Assembly: GCA_013396755.1 (NCBI GenBank)
Contig: VWZF01001696.1
Coordinates: 773,052-837,051, forward strand
Source: Sclerurus mexicanus
Taxonomy: Eukaryota; Chordata; Aves; Passeriformes; Furnariidae
Length of the DNA: 64,000 nucleotides
Reading direction: 5' to 3'
Below are positions 25,801 through 36,550 of the stretch, piece after piece. Below the pieces are notes generated by a model. The model saw only the letters and a program-made list of their open reading frames with translations. It searched no databases and was not told the origin of the DNA. The first letter of the stretch is position 1; each line of letters opens with the position of its first letter. The translations under genes were made by a program, and so were the position numbers.

Positions 25801-28680
25801 GATATGCAAGATAATGACAGTGTAATTGGTGTTTTCAGTGGTGTGGGCTGCTCTGTCCCTTTTCTTCTCAAAAGTGTTATGCAAAGCTTTTTCAGTCAGG
25901 GCACTTCAGCCCTTTGAAAATCACACCAAAATTAGTACTTTGTTACCTACACACAAGTTTAAGAGCTCAACTTTCATTAGTTTTTATTATGGCTTTCATT
26001 GATATTACTCAAATACCAATCTGTTGCTCTTGGAGTGACCCCTTGAAATGCCCAGTTACAGCATGAATTGTTAAAGTCAGCATGAAGTAACAAACAGAGC
26101 AAAGCCATACTGTGTAGTCCCAAGACGACAAGTCTGCTCTTTACTCATAAAAGAAACTTAGAGAAAGGAAACCTGTAAGACAATTTTCCATAACTGAACA
26201 TATGAAGAAAAGACCATAGCTAACCAGCTCACACTAGCTGTCACTTTTGGAGGTGTAAATTTGCAGAGCAAAGGTGGATCACTCTTGCAAAAATCTCTTT
26301 TGAGCTAATGAATACAAATTACCATAAAGGAGGTATGGAAATATTTATAATGGACAAAGTTGGGAAGTCAGGTTTAGGATCTCAAAAAAAATTAGTCCAA
26401 ACAAGGTATTTGTGGTTCATTGTCAAATAATTTTGCTACTGGTAAAGGAAACTCTTTTATTTTAAAAGTAATGAATTGATAAATATTATGGACCTTTCTT
26501 GAAAGACAAATATTTTATATCTAATTAACAAAGAAAAAAAATTTTGAGTTACTCCTGCTTACAACTGCAATTAGTCTTGTTCTCTAGTTAATGCTCTACA
26601 GTTAAATCAGAATATGTTCATTCTGTCACATCTTCATTTCTAAGAGAAAAGATATTTGATCATTACTAGACATCCAGATTAACAATTAATTTTATTTGGC
26701 TACATGCCAAATTACTGTGTATGGTCTATTAAAAAAACCAGGTACTAAGTTCAGCAGAATTTGATAAATTATTATTGGTTATTAAATAAGCAGTGAAAAA
26801 ATATAATCCCAAACATAAGCAATATTTGAAAAATCTAGGGCAAAAATATTTACATGAACTGTTTAATATAAATATATCCTCAAGATAAATACTAAATGAA
26901 ATGTACAGATCAAATTTGAGATGTAGAAATTGTTTCCTTTCACTTTGCAATAACAAGATATGGTGCAAAAATCTCTATTTTCCCTTCCAGCTAATCTATT
27001 GCTCTAATCTCATTGGTTTAGCAAGTTAAATAAGCATATGCCCATTTTCAAAACACTTGAGTAGTTTCTATTTCAGAGGGACTATTGTCCCAAGAGGGTT
27101 AAGCAGGAGCTAAATTTCTTACTGATCCAGTTCTTCTGGGCTTGCTGCCCTGCCCATTGAAGTCACTAGAAATCTAAACCCATATCTTTTCTTTTTTTCT
27201 TTTTCTCCTAGGGGCTTGAAAGAAGATTTAAGTAGCCTTTAGGCACACAGATTCAAACTTGTAGTGTAAAAAATTACACGTGGAGTAGCAGTTCTTTCTG
27301 GGGAGTGGCTAACCTCCATGATTTTTTCCATTCCCACCTCAAGACTTTCCCTGATGCCCAGAGTTGCATGTGTGGGTATGTCCAGCTCAGGTGATGCCTA
27401 TGTGGGTGGTTCCCACCCAAACACTGGGTGCAAAACCAAGGTCAGTCTGTAGCTTCATCTCCCAGAGGGTCTGGCACTGCAGGAATGCTCACTACCCCCT
27501 GACCAGACCTAAGCCCTGGTGAAAAAAAAAATAAAAAATCCTGTATTTTTGAAAAGTAGAAGTAGTAATTTCCTTTTATCTGAAAAAGTATAGCTGGAAA
27601 ATAATACATGTCACAGCAACCTGAGAGCAAATAAATCCACATCCTTTACCCTAACAGGATGCTCAGTCTTTGGGCTCTGCTTAATACTGCAGGAGATACG
27701 TGCAGCTGCTGGGTATGAGGGAAACAGTTACATTTGAGAATATTTCTAACCTGAACTATTATATTGAATTTCGCTCAGCTGATTTGTTAGAGATTGGCCA
27801 ATATTGCCTGTAGATGGGCAAGTGCTTCTGCTTCACTCAGGGTCTTGCCAGAGTCTTGCCAGTGTCTTGCAGAGCTGCACTGTGCTCTCAGGGGCCCAAT
27901 TTCACATGCAACTGCTGAGATCCTGGAAGTACATAGCAAAAGTGAAAACATATCACTGTGTATTTACTTAGTTATTCCTACAATTATCTGGAATAATTGA
28001 GGTGAGTTTTCTTTGGAGGCAGTATGACAGAGGTATGCTTTATAGTAATAAATCCTCATAGCCAAAACTAACCCCTTCAAGGAAAGGATTATTTCTTCTT
28101 TCGAATGCTACTCCTCCACCTTCCACATCCCTGTCAAAAATAATTTTGGAAGCACTATCCTAAATGACCCTACATGCACTACAAACAATTTCAGATCTCA
28201 GCTGGCATCAGACCAGGAGTCTGGGAGATGTGCAACGTAGATTTGTAGTGTTGATGCTTTGTGTATGTTTACGCCTCCATGTGGGTCCTGGTGACACTTG
28301 GGTTGGTTTGCTCTCCATCAGCACCCTGCCTGCCCGCAGAGGAGTGGATGAAGGTTTCTGGGACCTGCAAGGGGAGCAGGGCCACCTTCTGCTTACAGCC
28401 CCAGCCAGGATAGGAACTGGAGAGGCACCACATTGAGCAGGGCACCCTCTGCTCTGGGCCTGCACAAGGAGAAGGCAGCTGGTACACATCCAACATCAAA
28501 TGGAGGTAAGAGGGAAGGATTCCTGGCAAGTTAAAAGGAACGGGCACAGTATGATCTCAAGGAGAAAGCTTTAGGGTTGGACATTCAGAAAATGATGGTA
28601 TAAAGAGGGGAAGAAAGTTTTGTTTATAAACCTTTTTACTTCTGTTCCAACTTAGTCAGTCACTTTGAGTGCTACTCTAT
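19863..28680. other. Unique sequence, no gene recognised
   Basis: About 8.8 kb without an identifiable gene. Open frames reach 109 codons (minus strand, 21076-21405) with no recognisable content. Several pyrimidine-rich AG acceptors occur, for example near 24505 and 27210, but none is paired with a convincing donor and conserved-looking frame. The 21.1-22.2 kb part is somewhat richer in GC. Confidence 0.5.
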
Positions 28681-28766
28681 GAATTTAGTGGTGGACTTGG
28701 CAGTGTTAAGTTAATGGTTGACCTTGATGATCTTAAAGGTCTTTCCAACCTAAATGATTCTATGAC
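28681..28766 (+). mobile_element. CR1 LINE 3' terminus, sense
   Basis: The segment reads 'gaccttgatgatcttaaag', then 'gtctttccaacctaaatga' and ends 'ttctatga' at 28765, the textbook CR1 tail. It is strongly 5'-truncated, to about 85 bases. The low divergence of the last 50 bases suggests it is among the younger CR1 copies here. Confidence 0.92.
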
Positions 28767-31377
28767 ACTAAGTATTTATATGCTAATAAAACACATCTTT
28801 TTTAGTTTAGAAGCCTTTTGATCTTTCTGGGAAGTTACTACAGTGAACAGTAAATCCATTTGAAATTGTTGGCTAGGTGCCATTGCATTCCACTATTCCA
28901 AACTTTCAATTAGTTTAATTTGAATGTTAATGTTAAAACTTTGAATTTGGAATATATTTCTGTAGAACATACAAAGAACATACAAAAGATATTCATTTTT
29001 TTCTGGTTCTGATTTTTTATTTTATAGCATTCAGAAAGAAAATTAATTCTGATTTTTTTTTATAGACTAGCTTGATTGAGCTCAGTTTTCTATGGTCTTT
29101 AGTATTTTAAAAATGCTGAGAGCTCTTAGGAATACAGAAGAGAGAAGCTACTGAAGGCTGAAGATGTTTGTGATTAGATTGCTGATGGAAGATGTCAATT
29201 GGGACATCCCAGTGATAATGACTGACACCAGTTCTAAGGAGAGAAATGTTTCTGCTCTGTCTTTCAGTTAATTTTGGGCAACTAAGAAACCTGAAAGTTA
29301 GGCTTGACTGTTTATTTAAGAAAGATTGATATATTTCCTAATCATTTTTGCTAAGCAACTTGACAGTCTCCAAGACAGAAATTAAACAGCATCTCTATAT
29401 ACTTGGTTACAGCAAACCCAGTGACTGGGTGACATTAAGTCTTAACTACTGTTTTTCTTATTGCAGCATCAGTATAAAACCTTTGAGAGTGGTCATGGAT
29501 GCAGGATCATCAGCCTGATGCTCTGCAGAAGGAGAACAAAGAGATGACACCAAGCACCAAACACATCAATACCTTGAGAAAACACCACTAAGCTTTGAAA
29601 GGTCTGAAGTGAAAAGGCCGTGGCAGAGAGCACCATGCTGTGCCTGTAGCTAACATGTCTGCAGCTGTGTTGTTACTTGGCTGTGGGAGAGAGGGCAGAA
29701 GGGTGAGTATGCCATTTCCTGTATTCTGGAACTGGGAAAAAGGCCAAAGCTGATCAGCTGAGCATCAAACCGAGGTAAAACACGTAATGAGAAACATAAC
29801 GCAGACCCTGAAATGAGTACTTGTGTTACTTACCATAAACAGAACAAAGGGGTATCAAAGATAAAGGAAGAATTAATGAACTATTTTGGATTAAACCAAT
29901 CTCCCTGTTTCAGCAACAGCATTTTAATTTTAAAAAATAGCAGTAAAGAGAAGAAACACTTTTGCTGGGACCAGCTTTTTGAAGGAATATTGAGAGAGGT
30001 ACTAGAGACTCCCCAAGGAGAGGCAGCAGAGGTAGTGATCTTTTGTTTATCTGTTTCCTACATCTGCCATATTATCTTTTTAACTTGTTTAGTGTTTCCT
30101 GTCCTACCTGGAAAAGCATGGGAGAGGCTACTGCAGTTAATTAATCTATCTCTCGGTGAGCTGATGCCTCTTGTAATCCCTTGTTAGAAGCTGCAGCACA
30201 TCAGGTCCTGTCGTCTCGAAGAATTGGAGTCCTAAAAAGACAGTTTTGTTCTTCCTCCCAAACTACCACAGAGGAACCTTTTTCCCACCCAGATAAAGCA
30301 ATATTTTCTTAGATCCTTTAATATTAGTGCCTTTGTGAGCATAATAAGGATTTTTAAGACATGGGTAAAAGCTTCTGTTGACTTTGGAGAAACAAAGCGT
30401 ATGTTCTACCAGAATTACTAAGAGACAAATTTTAAAAAGTATTTAGCTGTTGAAGTGTAGTTGTGATTCTTAGGCGGGATCTGCTTTTTCTGGTGAAAAA
30501 TCATCCCTTGCATTTCTGCATTGCTCTATGCACAGCCAAGTACAATAACCTAATAAATTCTTTAGAATCTGTTCTCATTCTAGTAGGAACACAATAAAAA
30601 TATTTGCAGAGAAGAGGTGAAATACAGTAATGACGACTATCCCAAAGAGATATGGCCAAACTCACTTCTGGTTTAATGGAAGACATCAAATATAGAATTA
30701 CATCGGGATAATTCACGTGCACACAGCTTCCAAGAATTTCCTTTAACGGGATGTAGCTTAAGAAAAGCAAATTTACAACAGATGCCAGTCAGAGCTAAAG
30801 AGAAGATAATATAATGTAGTGGAGAAACATGAAACACATAGGCTGGTAGCATGTAACAACTGCATGTTAAAAGCTTTTCAAAATTTTGTTGTAGTAAAAC
30901 CATCTGTAATCACAATTCACTGCCCAGAGAACTTCTGATAAGATTCTGTCAGAGCTGCTGAGAAGTGTGAGAAGCCTGAAGCAATTTGACCCAAGGTCTG
31001 AAACAGCTCTCCCTCTTAACTTTTATTTGGAGAGTGAGTGGAAGGTAATGTATGGCCGAAAGTCCCAACTGTTGCACCAAGCACTGTTTCTGACCTTCAA
31101 AACAAGAAATTAATTCAGTACTACCCTCATGCCCAGTGCACCCATATAAGGGACAAGAGAGGAACAGGGCTGGAAATCAGGATGTAGAGGGTTACTGAAA
31201 TAACCCAGCAGTCATGAAGACAGGGGAACAGTGTAAAACTTTCTAAGAAAAGAATTCTGTGTACTGGACTAGAGGTTCAAACTGGCCAATCTAGCTTGAT
31301 TTTTGTGGTCCCTGGACCAAATTTGCATCCCCTCAGCAGGATTAGGCTTATGCGTCTTTGGGCTGGGAGCAAATGTG

Positions 31378-31431
31378 GGAGCTCTGGATGGTGCCAATTG
31401 CTGAGGAGCTCTACATGGTGCCAAGTCGCTG
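31378..31431 (+). repeat. Two-copy 27-base tandem repeat
   Basis: Both units begin GGAGCTCT and share 'atggtgccaa' before diverging (31378-31404 and 31405-31431). Spacing is exact with no indels. It is probably a small slippage or duplication event. Confidence 0.6.
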
Positions 31432-31921
31432 TTCTTGTTGAGGATGGACCCACTGTACAAAGCAACAGGGACTTGTCACTCAGCTCCCCAGAATTATCTC
31501 TAAATTACCCATCAAAATATTTAAGGGATTTAATCCTTAATATAAGCTCTCTGCAGATCCAAGTGTACACTACTGCATACATTGTTTTTGAGACTCATGA
31601 GACTTAGCTTTCCTAGGCAATGGGGTTGCAAAAAATATGCCATTATCATAGAGTGACTGCAAGAAATGGGGCCAGACATATACCTGCAGTTACATTGGGC
31701 TTTCATTGTCTATCACCTATTGTGACTCATTCTGCCAAAGTGCACTGATTAGTTGCTCTGTCATTCCATACATGTGTGGAATTGTTTCTTATTAGAAATA
31801 CATTCTGACAGCTCTAGTAATAGTTTGGCTACTGGCTATATTATCTTAGTTCGTAATGTAATCTTTTACTTACTTACTTTTCTCAGGTATACTAAAACAT
31901 GCTTAAGAGTGCATCGTATTA

Positions 31922-31928
31922 GATTATC
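31922..31928 (+). repeat. Left flanking copy of GATTATC (putative target-site duplication)
   Basis: It directly abuts the TG that opens the LTR. An identical 7-mer lies at 32462-32468. Integration duplicates a few host bases, so this supports insertion, although the right copy is ten bases away from the terminal CA. Confidence 0.6.
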
Positions 31929-32370
31929 TGTCGGGGTACGATCACCGAGATATGTAGAATGGAGAAGGAAACAGAAGACCAGCACAAAAGACAAACCTGA
32001 TAACACACTTTGGATGGAGGAGCGGCCCGTCGTAGATTAGAAGGACTGTTTGTTTTCCCCAGTTATTTAAGATAGTTTTCTTATGTTAGATTAGGACTTG
32101 TCATAATAGTTATTCCGGTTGTTCTTATTGGCCAGTTGTACCCCAGTTTACCCCAGTTACCTTCACCCCATTGGCCGTCCCTTTCCCTCTTCCCTATTGG
32201 CCAGTCAGTGGTGCAGTACAGCTGTACCATATATGGCTGGCCACCCCCTTACTCCTCCCACAGTTCGCCCTATATGTGAAAACCCTTCCCCCTTTTTCCT
32301 TGCTCGTCGCGGACCTGACCTAACCACTCCCCGAACTCCTCCCTGTTTCTAGTCCTTTCTCTACCGACCC

Positions 32371-32378
32371 TATATAAG
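32371..32378 (+). promoter_or_regulatory. LTR TATA box
   Basis: TATATAAG within the LTR. Transcription would start about 25-30 bases downstream, close to 32400, which places the U3/R border just at or after the AATAAA signal. Three upstream ATTGG boxes support promoter function. Confidence 0.8.
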
Positions 32379-32393
32379 CCGGACCCCCAGTTT

Positions 32394-32399
32394 AATAAA
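32394..32399 (+). terminator. LTR polyadenylation signal
   Basis: AATAAA lies 15 bases past the TATA box. Cleavage would be expected at roughly 32410-32425, near 'tttgcacccc'. The compact TATA-to-AATAAA spacing is typical of retroviral LTRs with a short R. Confidence 0.8.
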
Positions 32400-32461
32400 C
32401 GGCCATTTTGCACCCCACCTTCGCAGAGTGGCTCGTCCCTTCCTCCCTACAGGTTTGCGTC

Positions 32462-32468
32462 GATTATC
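32462..32468 (+). repeat. Right flanking copy of GATTATC
   Basis: Matches the 7-mer at 31922-31928. Ten bases (GGTTTGCGTC) separate it from the terminal CA of the LTR. Either the true LTR end is at 32461, or ten extra bases were kept at the right junction. Confidence 0.55.
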
Positions 32469-32526
32469 ACTGAAAATGCCTTTTGTATTTATCTCATAAT
32501 CACAAATTGAGAACATGAAGTAGCAC

Positions 32527-32668
32527 AGCCAGATTGTGGAGTTTCCCTTCTTGAAGGTCTTCAAAAGTCATCTGGACATTGTCCTGGGCAACCTGGTCTA
32601 GGTGAGCAAGGGATTGGATCAGGTGACATTCCAGAAGTCCCTTCCAGCCTGAATCATTCCTTGATTCC
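32527..32668 (+). mobile_element. CR1 LINE 3' region, sense
   Basis: It reads 'cttcttgaaggtcttcaaaa', 'catctggacattgtcctggg', 'aacctggtctaggtgagca' and 'ccagaagtcccttccagcct', ending with a degraded 'gattccg'. This is the CR1 tail in sense orientation, about 60 bases past the LTR. I see no CR1 sequence on the left of the LTR, so the LTR sits beside the CR1 and not inside it. Confidence 0.85.
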
Positions 32669-33687
32669 GTTCTTAAATTCAGATTCCATTTAGGCTTTAC
32701 CTTTAGAAATAATCTGATACTTTTTCTTGACACTTCTGAGGTAATAGCACTAGTGGTATGGAAAATAGCTGATTTTCAGCAAGAAGAGAGAGTTACGCTC
32801 TACAGGCACATTAATTTCAATTTTCTGTGCCTAGTTCGTTTCAGCTAGTGAATGAGTACAATGTACTCATCATGAATTTCAGTGAAGAACTGAATAAATT
32901 TATTTCAGAAATTCTTTTCTAAATGCATTTATTTACCTAAGTGTCTAATTTATTCCGACGTACTCCATCAGTCTCCTTTTTCTTTTTACATAATGACCAT
33001 TCTAAAGCATTCCACAGGTTTTCTCAATGGACTTAAATGTGCCAGTCCTGCCTAGACTTTAAATACCAACTATTTTTCATGGGTTTGTTTGTGTATGGTG
33101 AATTTTGTTTTAAAACATGAGTTATTGTGTTTGTCATTCTGTTTTTCCAATGCTACATGTGGATTTTTAGAAGAATAATGTAAATTGGCATAAACATATT
33201 TTGTTCTACATACTACCTCCAATAAGAAAAAGAAATGGCACATACTGTTTTGTTTGTTTACAACAACTTAGGATTTTAAAAATTATTTCACTTTCATAAT
33301 TGGGAGTGTACAAATAGTGTCCCATACTAACATATATCAATATGTATTCATATGATAATTGTATGTGCATATCTGATACAATCATTAGATGACTTGATAA
33401 TTTCATGTCAAGGATTTAGAATTAATTTTGCTCTCTGTACTAGAACAGCTGATTTTGAATAAGGTGAAAGTCTGTGAAATCTGCTGTATGTGATTTCATG
33501 TTAATGGTATATCTTTATTTTGACGTCCTGTTCCTCATTAGAGGGACATGAACTTAGAGCACAACTTTGATTCTCTTCTGCTTTTTAGTCTTGTCTATCT
33601 TCTATGCAAATCTCAATGGCAAATAGGAGGATATAAAGGCATTTGTGGGTTTCAGAAGAGAATAAAGAGCAGACTTTGACCTCTTCA
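32669..33687. other. Unique sequence between CR1 pieces
   Basis: AT-rich, without a recognisable gene or repeat. Open frames are under 70 codons. Confidence 0.6.
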
Positions 33688-34200
33688 GGGATCTGTTTGA
33701 AAGAGTCTCATGAGATAAGGCCATGGAGGAAAGAGAAGTCAGAGAAAGTTGATTGATATTCAAGGATCACCACCTCCAAGCTCAAGGGCAGTCTGTACCA
33801 ACAAGCAAGAAGAAAAATGTGAGGAAAACTGCATGGATGAACAAGGAGTTTCTGGCTAAATTCAAACACAAAAGGAAGGTGGAAGCAGGGAGAGGTCACC
33901 CAGAAGGAATATGGAAACACTGTCTGAGCATGCAAGGATGGGGGTTAGGAACACTAAAGCCCAGCTGGAGTGGAATATGATGAGGGGCAAAAGAAGGATT
34001 TTTTACAAGTACATAAGTGACAGAAGGAAGAGTAGGGAAAACACAGTCTATCTGTTGAAAAGGGCAATCGTCCTGATGACATGGCACATGGAAAAGACTA
34101 AGGTATTGAGAGCCTTCTTGGCTTCAGTCTTTACTAGCAAGACCAGCCCTCAGAAATGCCCAGTTTTAAAGACCAGGACAAGAAGCTGCAACTCACAACA
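33688..34200 (+). mobile_element. CR1 LINE internal fragment (second frame, endonuclease-RT linker), sense
   Basis: The DNA follows the CR1 coding region between the endonuclease and reverse transcriptase domains. Two overlapping frames share the match. At 33753-33980 the motif AWMNKEFLAKFKHKRK appears, and at 33911-34204 the motifs FYKYISDRRKSREN and MEKTKVLRAFLASVFTSK, all characteristic of the avian CR1 linker. At least one frameshift separates them, so no protein is made. There is no reverse transcriptase core and no 3' terminus after 34200. That is odd for a LINE, which normally keeps its 3' end. Confidence 0.85.
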
Positions 34201-34810
34201 ATGAAGGGTTGGTTTATAAGATCACAGAATCACTGGATGTTTTCCCCTTAGCTATGCAAGTAATTTTCCAGATTTTTTCAGGCATGTTTGCAATTATCTA
34301 CTAATGTAATGTCAAAGACATACAATAAATCTGATGGCAATGTTTTGTGTTACTGGAATGGTATTTTTCAGTAGTGCCTGTTATAAACCTGCAATAATTT
34401 AGATCAATGTCTTCAGACTTTAAGTTTGACCTGTACCTTCAGTCCTGATCTATATTTTAGGTTGGGATTTGAGACTGTGTGGGAAGCAAATGTCTGCCTG
34501 GGCAGGGAGACTGAGGCACAGGCTGCTGCAGTGGAACCAGTGGAACTTAGTCTTGGCCCTGAATTAGGGAGGGCTTACCCCTCCTTCAAACCACTCAGCC
34601 TTGAGCTGGAGTCCATAATCAGAGACAGATACTAAAGTGGGTAGTATGGTACTGATATTTTCCCCCCTTCAGTGAACAGTTTTCTTTTTGTAATGCAGGA
34701 AGAATCCCATTTAGTCAGTCCTTTTATTGTGTGCTTAGTGTTGGGACTTAGCTAAAGATGCTTCTCTAAGTTTACAAGACAGTCTAACGAGGGCTTTTGT
34801 TTCTTTGCAG

Positions 34811-34972
34811 GCTGTTTCCCCCATTCCCTGCACACATTGTGCTATCAAACAGGCAGACATCAATACTGTATTGTGGTGTTTGGAATGCAAGATCAGTAGC
34901 AGAACAGTCTGAGACTTTCCTATGCTGAATGCAGACTAGGAAAAGGAGATGTCTTCAGGCAGCCAAATGAAC
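34811..34972 (+). other. Candidate non-coding exon with strong splice sites (hypothesis)
   Basis: The acceptor is a T-rich tract ending 'tttctttgcag' at 34810, and the donor is AAC|GTAAGT at 34973. The 162-base interval has stops in all three frames, so if spliced it would belong to a long non-coding RNA or an untranslated exon. An AATAAA with an A-rich stretch at 35085 offers an alternative as a terminal exon. The frame-2 words GVWNARSV also recall the start of a LINE endonuclease, so an old LINE relic is another explanation. Confidence 0.25.
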
Positions 34973-36482
34973 GTAAGTTGAACAAGCAAGGTATTCCTAG
35001 AGAGCATCATTTATTAACTGGACAGAAGATGTCTTTGAAAAGTAGAAGTTTACTGTTGTTATCCTACTTTACTGATTTTTTCTTTAAATAAAAGAAAAAA
35101 AAATCCCAGGATTCATTTCTGTGCTTTTTATTGAACAACATACTGTCATATGCAATTAGACAAAAAGAGAAAGGAAAAAAAAGACTGCTATTGAGACCTA
35201 ACCCTACAACCAGTGAAGAGAATGAGAGCATATGAAAAATTGCATATCCCTCCTTCTTTTTATGTGGAGAAGGGCAAATATTTGAGAGGTACTTCCTGCA
35301 TCATGTTTATTACTTGGTTTGAGCTTTTGATGAAGAAGCAATAAGAAATTTGGCACTCATGTATTTTAGTATCTCAGGTGTTGAATCCAGCCAGAACAAG
35401 TACTCATGAATGGCATGAGTTTTAGACAAGGACTTGCCTACCTTCACTGCAAAAGACAAATGGAAAGAAAATAACATTGTATGTGAGGATAGGAAATTCT
35501 TTTAGATGGGGAAGTCAAAACTGTGTAATATTTTAAGGAACAACATGTCAAGAAATGTTCTGTGGAAAAATCTGGCAAAGACTTTGGTTCAGTTTCTCCT
35601 TCCTGTAAGTGTAGTTTGTGTCAATAAATACCTCTATTTGGCTTGTTTCTCAAAGGGTTATGAAGGAATGTTTAGAAAAAGGCCATTATATCCACCTGCT
35701 CACGGGTGTTAAAGGGTCAAGTCCTCTGGCTTCTGTCAGTATTGGGGTTCCTGAAGCAAGAGAAGAGCGTCAACAGCTCATAGTGAATCTAAGAAGAGGC
35801 TAGTTCAGTCTCCACTGCAGAAGTAAGAAGATAGATTGATACATTTCACCTACTTGCCAAAGAGGTAGTATTCTTTGGTCAGCAGAGCATGGAAAAGTAG
35901 AGGCAGGAATAACACCAAACCAACACTGGGGTTGCCTGTTCATGAAGGAAAATCCTAAGTAAGAAAAGCAATATTTCTAAAATAAAGCAGAAAGTGTCTA
36001 GTTACAAGAATAGTTGAGAGACAGACAAATAACAGGATATGGCTGCTAGAATAAATAGACAAGGAGTCTACAGATATTTCCATGAGTCACCATTGGGCTA
36101 CACATGGTAACCAAAACGGCACAGAGAAATGATTCAAGGGGATGCAAGGGAAGTGAATGAAGAAGAAATAAAAAGTAGGATAAAAACGTTGCAAGGCTGA
36201 GGAGACAGGGAAATTGATGAGAAGAAATGATGTCACGGAGACGTACCTTTCTTGGCCAGACATGTGGAAAATTGAGGTACATAGATTATAATTCTGCTTA
36301 TGATCTGCTGCCAGCAACTGCTTGTTTACAGCACTGAGGGTTAAGATGACAGCTGTACCTTAATATGACAGGAAACTTTATTTCACAGTAAGTCTGATTG
36401 GTCTGGCAAGGGATCGTGTCTGGTGGCTATGGAGGTCTGAAGAGAGTTTTTAAATCTAGTACAAATTTGAAAACAACTGCAG

Positions 36483-36550
36483 TGGAAAAAGAATATATCT
36501 TTCTTTTTCAGATTTATGATACTGAAAAAGAAAGATTTTTTTTTTTTCTG
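36483..36550. repeat. Long hairpin with 15-bp perfect inner arms
   Basis: ATCTTTCTTTTTCAG (36497-36511) pairs perfectly with 36522-36536 around the ten-base loop ATTTATGATA. Outside, an A-rich arm pairs with a T-rich arm to about 36483/36550 with two mismatches and a few G-T pairs. The stem is about 29 base pairs. Size and loop resemble a microRNA precursor, but the arms are purine/pyrimidine biased, which makes such structures easier to form by chance. No expression evidence is possible here. Confidence 0.55.

Larger units (their letters stand above)
28767..31928. other. Unique sequence upstream of the LTR
   Basis: No gene recognised. A plus-strand open frame of 124 codons (29813-30187) has a hydrophobic C-terminal half and no known family features. 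An imperfect 27-base tandem duplication lies at 31378-31431. A decent splice acceptor near 29467 leads into sequence with stops in each frame within 30 codons. Confidence 0.5.
31929..32451 (+). mobile_element. Solo LTR of an endogenous retrovirus, sense
   Basis: The element opens TGTCGGGG and closes CCCTACA. The ends form an imperfect inverted repeat (TGTCGGGG against TGTAGGGA). Inside are three inverted CCAAT boxes in ATTGGCC context (32127, 32170, 32196), a duplicated 'taccccagt' motif (32137-32158), a TATA box (TATATAAG, 32371-32378) and a polyadenylation signal (AATAAA, 32394-32399). The short gap between the last two implies a very short R region. It has many CpG dinucleotides in a CpG-poor setting and few obvious scars, so it is probably young. 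No gag, pol or env lies beside it, hence a solo LTR left by LTR-LTR recombination. Open frames inside it are incidental. The retroviral class is uncertain. Confidence 0.88.

Noticed and set aside
29813..30187. 124-codon plus-strand open frame with hydrophobic C-terminal half
   Set aside because: No recognisable family, no promoter or splice signals, AT-rich codons like background.
32119..32352. Proline/serine-rich plus-strand open frame
   Set aside because: Lies wholly inside the LTR U3 region. Low stop density comes from its C-rich composition.
34811..35102. Processed pseudogene ending in AATAAA plus A-run
   Set aside because: The A-run is only nine bases, interrupted, and no parent gene or direct repeats are seen.
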